Part shown: piece after piece, positions 12,426 to 18,546 of the stretch
How positions within the stretch are numbered: the first letter of the stretch is position 1
How the letters are laid out: each line of letters starts with the position of its first letter
Source of the DNA: Verrucomicrobia bacterium UBA1629
Lineage (GTDB): Bacteria; Verrucomicrobiota; Kiritimatiellia; RFP12; UBA1067
Direction of reading: 5' to 3'
NCBI GenBank assembly: GCA_002321305.1
Contig: DCMF01000032.1
Span: 1-18,546 of the forward strand
DNA: 18,546 nt
Notes under the pieces: generated by a model
Database searches by the model: none
Told to the model about the DNA's origin: nothing
The model's input: the letters and a program-made list of their open reading frames with translations, nothing else
Translations under genes and position numbers: made by a program

Positions 12426-13262
12426 ATGGCGACCAGTATTTCATTCAGCGGCGGACGCGCGGTGGGGAAGAACTCGTGGAACAAGGGCTTCTTCAACGGC
12501 ACGAAAGTCCGCACGTTCGCGGAGAATAACTCGGCGGAGATCGAGGCCGTCGGGGCGTTCGACGCGCTCGCACAGCCGAGGACGGGCGATCAGGTCCCCT
12601 CCGGCTACGCGGCGTTCCTTCCCTCTCCCGGCGCAGACATGATCTGGGGCGTGCAGAACTCCACGCTCTCGAACGAGGCGGGCGGCCTCGGCATCCTGCG
12701 CATCTCGTGCGTCGCCGTGAAAGGGCTTCTCGCCGCGTTCGACGAGACGTGGGACATCGACATGCAGGAAGTCCAGCGGTCGCTGAAGCAGCACCTGAAA
12801 GTCCTCAAATCGGCGGATGCGCTCACGCAGATCAAGCTGTGGGAGGCGACGCCGGAGGCCCTGCGCACCTACACGACAAGAAGCGGGCTCGCGTTCCGCT
12901 ACTACGCGACGACGGAAGACGGCGATCCGGGCAACCTCACGGCGGTGACGGACGCGCAGGCGGTCAAGTACCTGAAGGCGGTCACGGCGGGCATCGAGAC
13001 CTACAACGCCTACCTCCCCGTCGTGACGCGGACGACGCGCTACCTCTCGATCCTCGCGGGGACTTCGAGCTTCAACGTCCCCTACTCCGACAAGATCGGG
13101 AAGTTCGACACGCCGAGCGTCAGGCCGAGCGGCTACAACGGGACGAAGAACTGGTTCAAGAGCGCGGACAAGTACAGCCGCGCCAACAACGGGACGTGGA
13201 CGCGCACGGAGCAGTGGACTTACACGGACGACACGACGCACTCGTGGATCTACGAGGACTAG
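12426..13262 (+). CDS. Unidentified distal-tail-position protein
   Basis: This 278-residue protein, directly behind the tape measure, is not recognised. It is beta-rich and aromatic, with little charge compared with its neighbours. The start, MATSISFSGGRAVGKNSWNKGFFNG, is glycine/aromatic-rich. The centre has a helix DMQEVQRSLKQHLKVLKSADALT (about 117-139). The end (about 238-278) is rich in W, Y and T: NWFKSADKYSRANNGTWTR then EQWTYTDDTTHSWIYED. Location suggests a baseplate, distal-tail or receptor-contact component. GAGGAGG at about 12411 gives a good start. No signal peptide is present, so it fits a cytoplasmically assembled virion part. Confidence 0.55.
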   Translation: MATSISFSGGRAVGKNSWNKGFFNGTKVRTFAENNSAEIEAVGAFDALAQPRTGDQVPSGYAAFLPSPGADMIWGVQNSTLSNEAGGLGILRISCVAVKGLLAAFDETWDIDMQEVQRSLKQHLKVLKSADALTQIKLWEATPEALRTYTTRSGLAFRYYATTEDGDPGNLTAVTDAQAVKYLKAVTAGIETYNAYLPVVTRTTRYLSILAGTSSFNVPYSDKIGKFDTPSVRPSGYNGTKNWFKSADKYSRANNGTWTRTEQWTYTDDTTHSWIYED

Positions 13263-13290
13263 CGAACGGTCGCGAAAGGAGGACGGGAAG

Positions 13291-14787
13291 ATGGTGTTTC
13301 CAAAAGAGCCGGTGCCGGGGCAGAAGCTGGACGCGACATGGGGGCGCGACGTCGTTCGCGCGCTGAAGCGACTCACGCCGTCGGGCGGGCCGGGAATGCG
13401 CGTGACGTGCGGGCCGAACGGCACGACCTTCGCGGCGGTCGGCAGGGCGGCGCAGACGGCGGCGGCAACCGAAAAGGAAGCCGAGCCACATCCGTTCAAG
13501 GCGGAGTACTTCAACGCGGGAACGGCGGACGAGCCGGACTGGAGGCTGACGGTCTTCGTGCCCGACGATGCGGTCGACACCTCGTTTTCCGTCCTCTATT
13601 CGCAGGTGACCGAGTGCGCCGCGCGCGCGGGATGGGCAGAGGTCGAGGCTTCCGCCCTCCATACCGACGAGAACGGCCTCGCGACGCTCACCCTGCGCTT
13701 CTGCACGGCGACCTCGAAGGAATGGACGGCTAACGCCGTGCGGACTTATGCGCAGTTCGGCACGGTCGGCTACGCCTTCGACAGTTCGGGGATCGAGGGG
13801 TTCGACTCGACGCAAGCGGCCTACGCGACGCTTCCGATTGCCGTCATCGACACGGCGAACAGGAAGGTCGTCCAGCAGCTCGCGTTCTCCGCGTTCGTCG
13901 TCCAGACGACATTGCAGGCCTCTTCAGGCAGTTCGGGCAGTGGGGGCGGCGGCATGGAGGTGAGCGTCACCGACACCCGCACGTACACGGGCATCCCCGG
14001 CCTCATCGGGATGGACGCCGAACAGGAGCAGGGCAAGCTGAAGCTCGTCGCCTACGACGCGCTCGGCTTCGATAAGGTGGTTGCGGGCGACATCGAGACA
14101 GGCGTAGTCACGCTCCCCGAATACCTCGCGGGCGACGTCAAAGTCTCGGTGGTGGATCCTATCACGGCGAGAGCGAGCCTCCTCGGCAAGAACGTCAACA
14201 CCGAGAACTTCGAGACGGAGTGCCTTGAAGAACACGGCAACGCGCGCGGCACGACCGCAGATTTGGTCGGAAGCCAGAGCCGAGGCGCGCGCGCCGACCA
14301 TAAGCACACGCTTGACGACATCCTCATTGAAGTAGAAGACGAAGGCCTGATTGCCGCCTTCTCGAATGCCGAATCCTTCACCAAGCTCCTTCAAGATATC
14401 GGGATGATGACGGACGAAGGCTCTACCGAGATCCCGGACGACGAGCAGATGGTCACGTTCGGCGACATCACGCAGGGCGTGGACGGGACGATTGGCGCGG
14501 AAGGCATCGGGAGCGACACGTCGGATACCGCACCGCTTACAGGCGACAAGGCCGAATATATCGCGACAGAGGCGGAACTCGCCGAGACGGGCGTCCATCA
14601 GGGAGAGTGGGACAGGGACACGGACACTTCGGGCAAGGGCTTCAGGTACACCGTCTGCTGCGGAGTCAAATACATTCCGTCGAAATACGGCGTCTACCTC
14701 ATTTTCCGCGAAATCACGGTCGACAAGTATGGCATGATCCGCAAGATATCGAAAGCGAAGATGGGGCTTTACCAGAACCTCGTTTAA
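13291..14787 (+). CDS. Tail fibre-like or fibre-adaptor protein
   Basis: This 498-residue protein begins with PGQKLDATWGRDVVRALKRL (9-28) then GPGMRVTCGPNGTTF (33-47), a pattern seen at the start of fibre-associated proteins in prophages of Verrucomicrobiota-type bacteria. Residues 60-205 are beta-rich. A glycine-serine hinge SSGSSGSGGGG (211-221) separates a second half that contains RGARADHKHTLDDI (331-344), a histidine-containing turn common in fibre proteins. The end is compact, with FRYTVCCGVKYIPSKYGVY and KMGLYQNLV. From about 14150 the DNA uses more A/T-ending codons, suggesting that the C-terminal half came by module exchange. AAAGGAGG precedes the ATG. No signal peptide is visible. 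Confidence 0.55.
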   Translation: MVFPKEPVPGQKLDATWGRDVVRALKRLTPSGGPGMRVTCGPNGTTFAAVGRAAQTAAATEKEAEPHPFKAEYFNAGTADEPDWRLTVFVPDDAVDTSFSVLYSQVTECAARAGWAEVEASALHTDENGLATLTLRFCTATSKEWTANAVRTYAQFGTVGYAFDSSGIEGFDSTQAAYATLPIAVIDTANRKVVQQLAFSAFVVQTTLQASSGSSGSGGGGMEVSVTDTRTYTGIPGLIGMDAEQEQGKLKLVAYDALGFDKVVAGDIETGVVTLPEYLAGDVKVSVVDPITARASLLGKNVNTENFETECLEEHGNARGTTADLVGSQSRGARADHKHTLDDILIEVEDEGLIAAFSNAESFTKLLQDIGMMTDEGSTEIPDDEQMVTFGDITQGVDGTIGAEGIGSDTSDTAPLTGDKAEYIATEAELAETGVHQGEWDRDTDTSGKGFRYTVCCGVKYIPSKYGVYLIFREITVDKYGMIRKISKAKMGLYQNLV

Positions 14788-14799
14788 CGGGACGCGGGG

Positions 14800-14829
14800 T
14801 TGATTTCATAACGGCGAATACACTATAAT
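14800..14829 (+). promoter_or_regulatory. Strong promoter of the isolated 14870 gene
   Basis: TTGATT (14800-14805), 18 bp, TATAAT (14824-14829): the same layout as the early-operon promoter at 2012-2041. It lies just after the stop at 14787 and 40 bp upstream of the next start, within locally AT-rich DNA. It would allow expression independent of the structural operon. Confidence 0.75.
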
Positions 14830-14869
14830 ACCCCCGTATCGAGAACACGAAATCATCACGGAGGTACCC

Positions 14870-15517
14870 ATGAACCGAACTTCTGCCGTCTTCGGGGCGG
14901 CTTCTGTCGTCGTTGCGCTTTCCGCCGTCGGATATTGCGCTTACATGATGAAGTCCATTGACGCTCACCTTTCAAGAGTCGCGTCTAATATAGAGCGCAT
15001 CGCGACGCAGGGCGAAGATAGAACGAAGAATTTGCAAAAGGCATTCTCTCTGCGGACATGGCAACCGAGCAGAAAACCGCATGAACAAGCTTCTGCGACA
15101 ACAAATAGCCAATCTCGACGCCTGTCGATTTTCAGATATAGAAGAGCTGACAACGACGAGAAGTCAAAAGAATCGCCTCAAAAGGCCGTTGTTCTCCCTG
15201 CAAGTCCTCTCACAGGGAAAACTTATGACGAGATAATGGCGCTCCGCAAAAAAAACAGGGAGAAAGTAAGTATGAATGATGGGCCGGGCACATTCAATAA
15301 TTTTGAAACTGGCGAGATCATATCGGAGAAAGACTTCTTGCAAGGGCGTTCTGTGACAAATCAGTACGGCGAAATCTTTTCTTCCTATTCGGCGTTTCTA
15401 TCTTCTTCGCCCAAAGACATAGATAGTGAAATTCTGGACGCGGCGTCAGAAGTCGCGAGAAAAAAGCAGATTGAAGCGGCAAAAGAAGCCAGAGAATGGC
15501 GGAAAATGAACCAATAG
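14870..15517 (+). CDS. Membrane-anchored hypothetical protein, probable moron
   Basis: This 215-residue protein is not recognised. Residues 5-25 (SAVFGAASVVVALSAVGYCAY) form one membrane segment without a clear cleavage site, followed by a helix (MMKSIDAHLSRVASNIERI). The rest is polar and basic with a proline-containing linker near 108-114 (VVLPASPLTG), so an inner-membrane anchor with a soluble domain is expected. GGAGG (14860-14864) lies 5 bp before the ATG. The gene is markedly AT-richer than its neighbours and has its own promoter and terminator, the signature of a phage moron acquired separately and expressed in the lysogen. Superinfection exclusion or a host-surface effect is a common role for such genes, but here it is inference. 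A holin or spanin is less likely. Confidence 0.6.
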   Translation: MNRTSAVFGAASVVVALSAVGYCAYMMKSIDAHLSRVASNIERIATQGEDRTKNLQKAFSLRTWQPSRKPHEQASATTNSQSRRLSIFRYRRADNDEKSKESPQKAVVLPASPLTGKTYDEIMALRKKNREKVSMNDGPGTFNNFETGEIISEKDFLQGRSVTNQYGEIFSSYSAFLSSSPKDIDSEILDAASEVARKKQIEAAKEAREWRKMNQ

Positions 15518-15542
15518 TGATATATGCTTGACATGAGCACAG

Positions 15543-15577
15543 GCGGCGGATGCAACAAGCGTCCGCCGCTTTCTTTT
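15543..15577 (+). terminator. Intrinsic terminator closing the moron-like unit
   Basis: GCGGCGGATGC (15543-15553) pairs with GCGTCCGCCGC (15559-15569) over 11 bp with one G-U and a 5-nt AACAA loop, followed by TTTCTTTT (15570-15577). It lies 25 bp after the 15517 stop. Read-through of the structural operon must pass it or start again downstream, yet no good promoter is seen before 15658. Confidence 0.9.
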
Positions 15578-15657
15578 CCTGCAATTGAGCAGCTACGATT
15601 CGCGTCTCGATCCATCTCACCTGTTGACAGCCTCGGCAAGTCACGGAGAGAGGGAAG

Positions 15658-16383
15658 ATGGAGTTTCTTCATGAGCAGAATGACGGCTACGTGAGGCTGG
15701 ACGGGACGCGGATGCGCCTCCCGCCGCTTTCGTCATGGAAGCGGTCTTCGGCAGTCTTCTGGTTCCGCGCCCCCTTCCCGTGCGTCGCGATGTCGTTCAA
15801 GGTCGGGAGCGCGGACGGCACGAGATACGAGGCGACGCTCGCGATGACGCTCTCGCCGCCGCACGGGCTGTGGCGGGCGTATGTGCCGGGACGCTTCTTC
15901 GGCGAGCATTGCGAGACGCGCTACAAGGTCACTTGCCTGGATCTGTCTGGCGGACGCCACGTCTGCGGCGAGGGGATTCTGCGCGTCTACGGCGGCACGA
16001 TCCGCGATGCTGACGAGGAGCCGCTGTCCGCCGACGGTTGCCTCGTGCCGTTTCCCGACGGCAAGTGGCGGCGCGTCACGGTCTTTACGGACGCGGCGGG
16101 CGAGCTTTCGTTCCGCGTGGAACAGGACGCCTTCTCTTCGGACGACTTCGCGGACACGCCGGAACAGGCGTTCGCCTACGAAAAGGCGAGCGGCCTCTAC
16201 TACGCCCTCACGGGCTTCGTCGACGAGGCGGGCGAGGCGTATCTTTCCGTCTCGCCGAGCGGCGTCACGGGCAAGGAGGGCGCGTTTGCGCTCGACCCGA
16301 AGACGGGACTTTACCACCGCGTCGAAACGGTGCGCGACGAGGTGGGCGAAATGGCACCGGCAGTAGGAGAGACGAAGGAATGA
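15658..16383 (+). CDS. Hypothetical beta-repeat protein of the fibre region
   Basis: This 241-residue protein has no recognised family. The first half (1-120) is beta-rich (AVFWFRAPFPCVAMSFKVG, RYEATLAMTLSPPHGLWRAYVPG). The second half contains three related units: about 128-155 (PFPDGKWRRVTVFTDAAGEL), 171-199 (AFAYEKASGLYYALTGFVDE) and 209-237 (AFALDPKTGLYHRVETVRDE). They share the plan AF....G.Y..V..F.DEAGE, and the last unit is degenerate. There is no signal peptide. A GGAGAGAGGG stretch precedes the ATG at 15658, and the stop overlaps the next start by 4 bp (ATGA), so the following gene is translationally coupled. It may be a fibre adaptor or decoration protein; function is unknown. Confidence 0.55.
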   Translation: MEFLHEQNDGYVRLDGTRMRLPPLSSWKRSSAVFWFRAPFPCVAMSFKVGSADGTRYEATLAMTLSPPHGLWRAYVPGRFFGEHCETRYKVTCLDLSGGRHVCGEGILRVYGGTIRDADEEPLSADGCLVPFPDGKWRRVTVFTDAAGELSFRVEQDAFSSDDFADTPEQAFAYEKASGLYYALTGFVDEAGEAYLSVSPSGVTGKEGAFALDPKTGLYHRVETVRDEVGEMAPAVGETKE

Positions 16384-16691
16384 AAAAGCCAGCGGCATTG
16401 TGCATAGGCGTTGTGGCGGCGGTCGCGATCTCGGCCATCGTCGCGTTCGGCGCGGGAGAGGGCGCGTCGCAGAAGTGGGTCGCGCTGAAGATTGCGCAGT
16501 CCGAGACGAACATACTCACGCAAGTCGACAAAAAACTCGCGGATCTGGCTTCGCAGCTCACGTCCGCGATTGAGGCGAACATGGCGATTCTCGCCGACAC
16601 GAGCAACACCAACCGCGTCGAACAGGCGATCTCAAACGGACGTGTCGCCGCCGGGCCGCTTGTCGACAGCCTGTTCACTCTTTCTTTCTGA
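16380..16691 (+). CDS. Small exported or membrane-anchored coiled-coil protein
   Basis: This 103-residue protein starts in an ATGA overlap with the upstream gene; GGAGA and GAAGGA lie just before the ATG. The N-terminus MKKPAALCIGVVAAVAIS plus AIVAFGAGEG is a typical signal peptide or signal anchor (basic n-region, ~19 hydrophobic residues). The mature part is helical, with ETNILTQVDKKLADLASQL and EANMAILADTSNTNRVEQAI, ending in the hydrophobic FTLSF. It is not recognised. It shares an export signal with the following gene, so the pair may act together at the cell envelope. A holin-like or spanin-like role is possible but unsupported. Confidence 0.55.
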   Translation: MKKPAALCIGVVAAVAISAIVAFGAGEGASQKWVALKIAQSETNILTQVDKKLADLASQLTSAIEANMAILADTSNTNRVEQAISNGRVAAGPLVDSLFTLSF

Positions 16692-16706
16692 CGAAAGGCA
16701 ATGAGC

Positions 16707-18546
16707 ATGAAAAAGACGATCCTTCTATTCTTCACCACTACTGGGCTTCTGTTTGCGCAAGGGGCTGAAAACCCCTATGTCGCCTATGTCGATGCACTCT
16801 ATGACATCGGGGTCGGGGAAAGGTCGATCCTGACAATCGGCGATGAGATGTTCGAGGTCTTCGGCGCAGACATCCGCACGGAGAGGATGTCGATTCAGGA
16901 TGCCGCACGCGGATACTACAACGCCTACAACACGCTCTCGGCCATTCTTGACGGGACGAAACTGAACAAGACCATCAGGGCCTACACGCTCGCGAAATGG
17001 GCGGAGGTGATGACCGCGATCCTCTACGACGGGCTTGCGACCCAACAGTCGCTGGATATTGAATTTGCGAACGTCCTTCAGAGCAACGTAGATGCCAATC
17101 AAGAAGAACTGAACAATGCTCAGGCTGAATATGACGAGCGCATCAGAAAGACAGAAGAGACTGCCGCCTCAATCTCTTCAGGGACAACGGCCGTCGCCGC
17201 ATCCCTGAAAGCCGCGAAAGCGGACATGGCAGTCCTCGCGACAGAGACGAAAAACGACCTCGAAAAGGTCAACAGCCGCATATCCGAACTGGCGTCGCAG
17301 AGTTGGCTGAACGATGAGGAACGCGAAGAGCTGAAGAACCTGAAGAATCAGGCGCAACAACTCTCAGTCGTTGAAGCCGCCGCACGGAAAGCCTCGACAG
17401 CAACGCAGATGGTCGCCGCAAAGCTGTCCTCTCTAGATGTCAAAGTGTCCCACCTTGCGACGTTAGGCTCCAGCACGAATAACTGGAAGGCGGTTTCGGC
17501 GTGGCTCGGACAGAAGGACATGGGCGAGCGAAAAAACAGAGGCGTCTTCCTCGAACCCCAGAAGGTCGAGACTGGTGATGGCGAAGGTAATTATGACCAC
17601 AAGAAAGGCGACACGATCTTCACGATGCTCAACGACCTCGGCATCGTCCCAGTCGTGAACGACAAGCAGCGGGAGGCATGGAAGGAACTTGGCGGGCGCG
17701 AGCCGGACAGGTATCTCTACATGAGCGAAACGACGCGCGGCGAGAGCGACGCATGCTTCGCGCGACCGATAGGCGGATTTCCCGCGCCGAGCAACTGGGT
17801 GGACGGAGAGACGATCATCTGCTCAAATGGCGTGTATGTCGCTTCGGGTTCTGATTCGAGCTACGGAAATGCCGTGCGGACGATTCAGGCATTCCTCAAC
17901 AACGCCAACGCGAATGGGATAAGCGGCGTTGGAAGCGACTCGCAGATCGGCGACGACAGCCTGTGGTCGACGAACAACCCCCAGAACCCAGCAAACGCCA
18001 ACTTTGACAGGGAAGACCGCACAAACCCGTGGAATCTCATCACGTATACGGGCGATTCGCAAGTCTCCCCGAAAGACTATCGGCACCTCTACTCGATCTC
18101 GTTTCTCGGCGAATATTCGGCGGCATTCGGAAACGCCTTTTCGCTCTACGGATTCTACAACGCCCCCGACGGCGCGGTTCCGTATGTGTCTCGCGACGAG
18201 GCCGAAAGTACACTCCTTTGGAAGAAGGAACTCGAAGCCGACGGAGGGGAGAAGCTGGGATTGGGAGCTTCAAGGACAAAAACGCTCGAAGTCATCAAGA
18301 GGGGAGACGACGATTCGGAAAATGTGGATGCGGACATGCCGCGCTACCTCTCGCTTTACGGCTTCTCGTCTGCAAAAGACGGACAGGTGCCCTACAAGAA
18401 GAGCGAGACCGAACTTGGATGGCAGGACGCCTCCGGCGGCGCGGCGCTCACCCTCGTGGGCACGGACGAGAGCAGCGCCACCGTCGGGAGCGGCGCGGCG
18501 ACGAACACCGTCACCTTCGCGAGCGCGTCCGACAGCAACGTCAAGG
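16707..18546 (+). CDS. Signal-peptide-bearing coiled-coil fibre-like protein (3' end cut by window)
   Basis: The frame from 16707 stays open to the window end, giving at least 613 residues. The N-terminus MKKTILLFFTTTGLLFAQG is a clear Sec signal peptide with probable cleavage before AENP. Residues about 123-253 are a coiled coil (NVDANQEELNNAQAEYDERI and later heptads). Residues 255-470 are globular. A motif SLYGFYNAPDGAVPY (479-493) recurs as SLYGFSSAKDGQVPY (549-563), 70 residues later, each followed by a tryptophan-containing segment (LLWKKEL, LGWQDAS). AAAGG at 16694-16698 is 8 bp from ATG 16707 but only 2 bp from ATG 16701, so 16707 is preferred. Codon use is AT-richer until about 18430 and then abruptly G+C-rich, suggesting module exchange. 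The fibre look combined with a signal peptide is unusual. Confidence 0.6.
   Translation, partial: MKKTILLFFTTTGLLFAQGAENPYVAYVDALYDIGVGERSILTIGDEMFEVFGADIRTERMSIQDAARGYYNAYNTLSAILDGTKLNKTIRAYTLAKWAEVMTAILYDGLATQQSLDIEFANVLQSNVDANQEELNNAQAEYDERIRKTEETAASISSGTTAVAASLKAAKADMAVLATETKNDLEKVNSRISELASQSWLNDEEREELKNLKNQAQQLSVVEAAARKASTATQMVAAKLSSLDVKVSHLATLGSSTNNWKAVSAWLGQKDMGERKNRGVFLEPQKVETGDGEGNYDHKKGDTIFTMLNDLGIVPVVNDKQREAWKELGGREPDRYLYMSETTRGESDACFARPIGGFPAPSNWVDGETIICSNGVYVASGSDSSYGNAVRTIQAFLNNANANGISGVGSDSQIGDDSLWSTNNPQNPANANFDREDRTNPWNLITYTGDSQVSPKDYRHLYSISFLGEYSAAFGNAFSLYGFYNAPDGAVPYVSRDEAESTLLWKKELEADGGEKLGLGASRTKTLEVIKRGDDDSENVDADMPRYLSLYGFSSAKDGQVPYKKSETELGWQDASGGAALTLVGTDESSATVGSGAATNTVTFASASDSNVK

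Larger units (their letters stand above)
564..18546 (+). mobile_element. Integrated phage-like element, left part (right end outside window)
   Basis: A tyrosine recombinase at 692-1900 is followed by co-directional early genes (PcfK/PcfJ pair) and a tail-gene operon, which is the layout of an integrated phage or phage-derived element. The left boundary is placed near 564. There a minus-strand gene fragment loses its coding character and the composition becomes AT-richer, and two pairs of tandem repeats precede the integrase. No repressor, excisionase, terminase, portal, capsid or lysis gene is recognisable in the window. The right boundary and second attachment site are not in view, so element size and completeness are unknown. 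That this is phage-derived is fairly secure; the exact left boundary is inference. Confidence 0.75.

Noticed and set aside
9581..12514. Minus-strand open frame of 977 codons opposite the tape measure
   Set aside because: Low-complexity R/L/A/V/D/E composition mirrors the coiled-coil codons of the tape measure; no motif or start signal.
15624..15657. Promoter starting with TTGACA (15624-15629) before the 15658 gene
   Set aside because: The -35 box is perfect, but nothing resembling a -10 box lies 16-19 bp downstream.
1..18546. tRNA, rRNA or tmRNA genes
   Set aside because: No cloverleaf-like sequence with TTCGA-type T-loop in proper context or CCA end was found by eye, including near the left attachment region; a covariance-model scan would settle this.

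Overview
The window is G+C-rich (roughly 60-65% by eye), and nearly every confident gene points rightward. It looks like one end of an integrated phage-like element in a Gram-negative-type host, possibly a gut member of the Verrucomicrobiota/Lentisphaerota (PVC) group. The taxonomic guess is weak. It rests on the style of the tail proteins, the A-rich ribosome-binding leaders, and a hydrolase-like C-terminus of a kind I associate with that group.

Layout. (1) 1-563: left flank with two truncated minus-strand gene ends. One is the last ~40 codons of an acyl-CoA synthetase (AMP-binding) gene with its A10 motif (63-182). The other is the last ~51 codons of an unidentified, probably secreted, enzyme (411-563). 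(2) 564-690: AT-richer left end of the element, with tandem repeats that may be integrase arm sites and an integrase promoter. (3) 692-1900: tyrosine recombinase with a complete catalytic set. (4) 2012-4935: an early operon with its own promoter (TTGATT-18-TATAAT) and a leader hairpin. It holds two small unknown proteins, a PcfK-like protein ending in a possible sliding-clamp-binding motif, PcfJ, and a YraN/UPF0102-like protein that has lost its nuclease residues. A strong intrinsic terminator closes it. (5) 4936-5686: ~750 bp without a convincing gene. It contains eleven copies of the 7-mer GAGTTCT, several spaced 22-24 bp apart and four of them forming two palindromes. It also has a symmetric nested stem-loop and a short AT-rich tract, so it looks like a replication origin or a large operator. 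(6) 5687-12382: a virion connector and tail operon: gp36-like connector, minor-head-like protein, gpG-like and gp37-like tail-completion proteins, tail tube, chaperone-like protein and tape measure. No sheath gene is seen, so the tail would be siphovirus-type. (7) 12426-14787: two distal-tail or fibre-associated proteins. (8) 14800-15577: an isolated AT-richer transcription unit (promoter, membrane-anchored protein, terminator) resembling a phage moron. (9) 15658-18546: a beta-repeat protein, a small membrane or exported protein, and a long coiled-coil fibre-like protein with a signal peptide, cut by the window end.

How it fits together. The integrase would insert the element, and the PcfK/PcfJ block is the early or mobilisation module. 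The repeat region separates early genes from the structural operon and may control replication or late expression. Two features do not fit an ordinary prophage. Terminase, portal, protease and major capsid genes are absent from the position where they normally precede the connector and tail genes. Proteins with apparent export signals occupy the place of tail fibres. The element could be a defective prophage, a tail-only particle, a satellite that borrows capsids, or a phage whose head genes lie beyond 18546.
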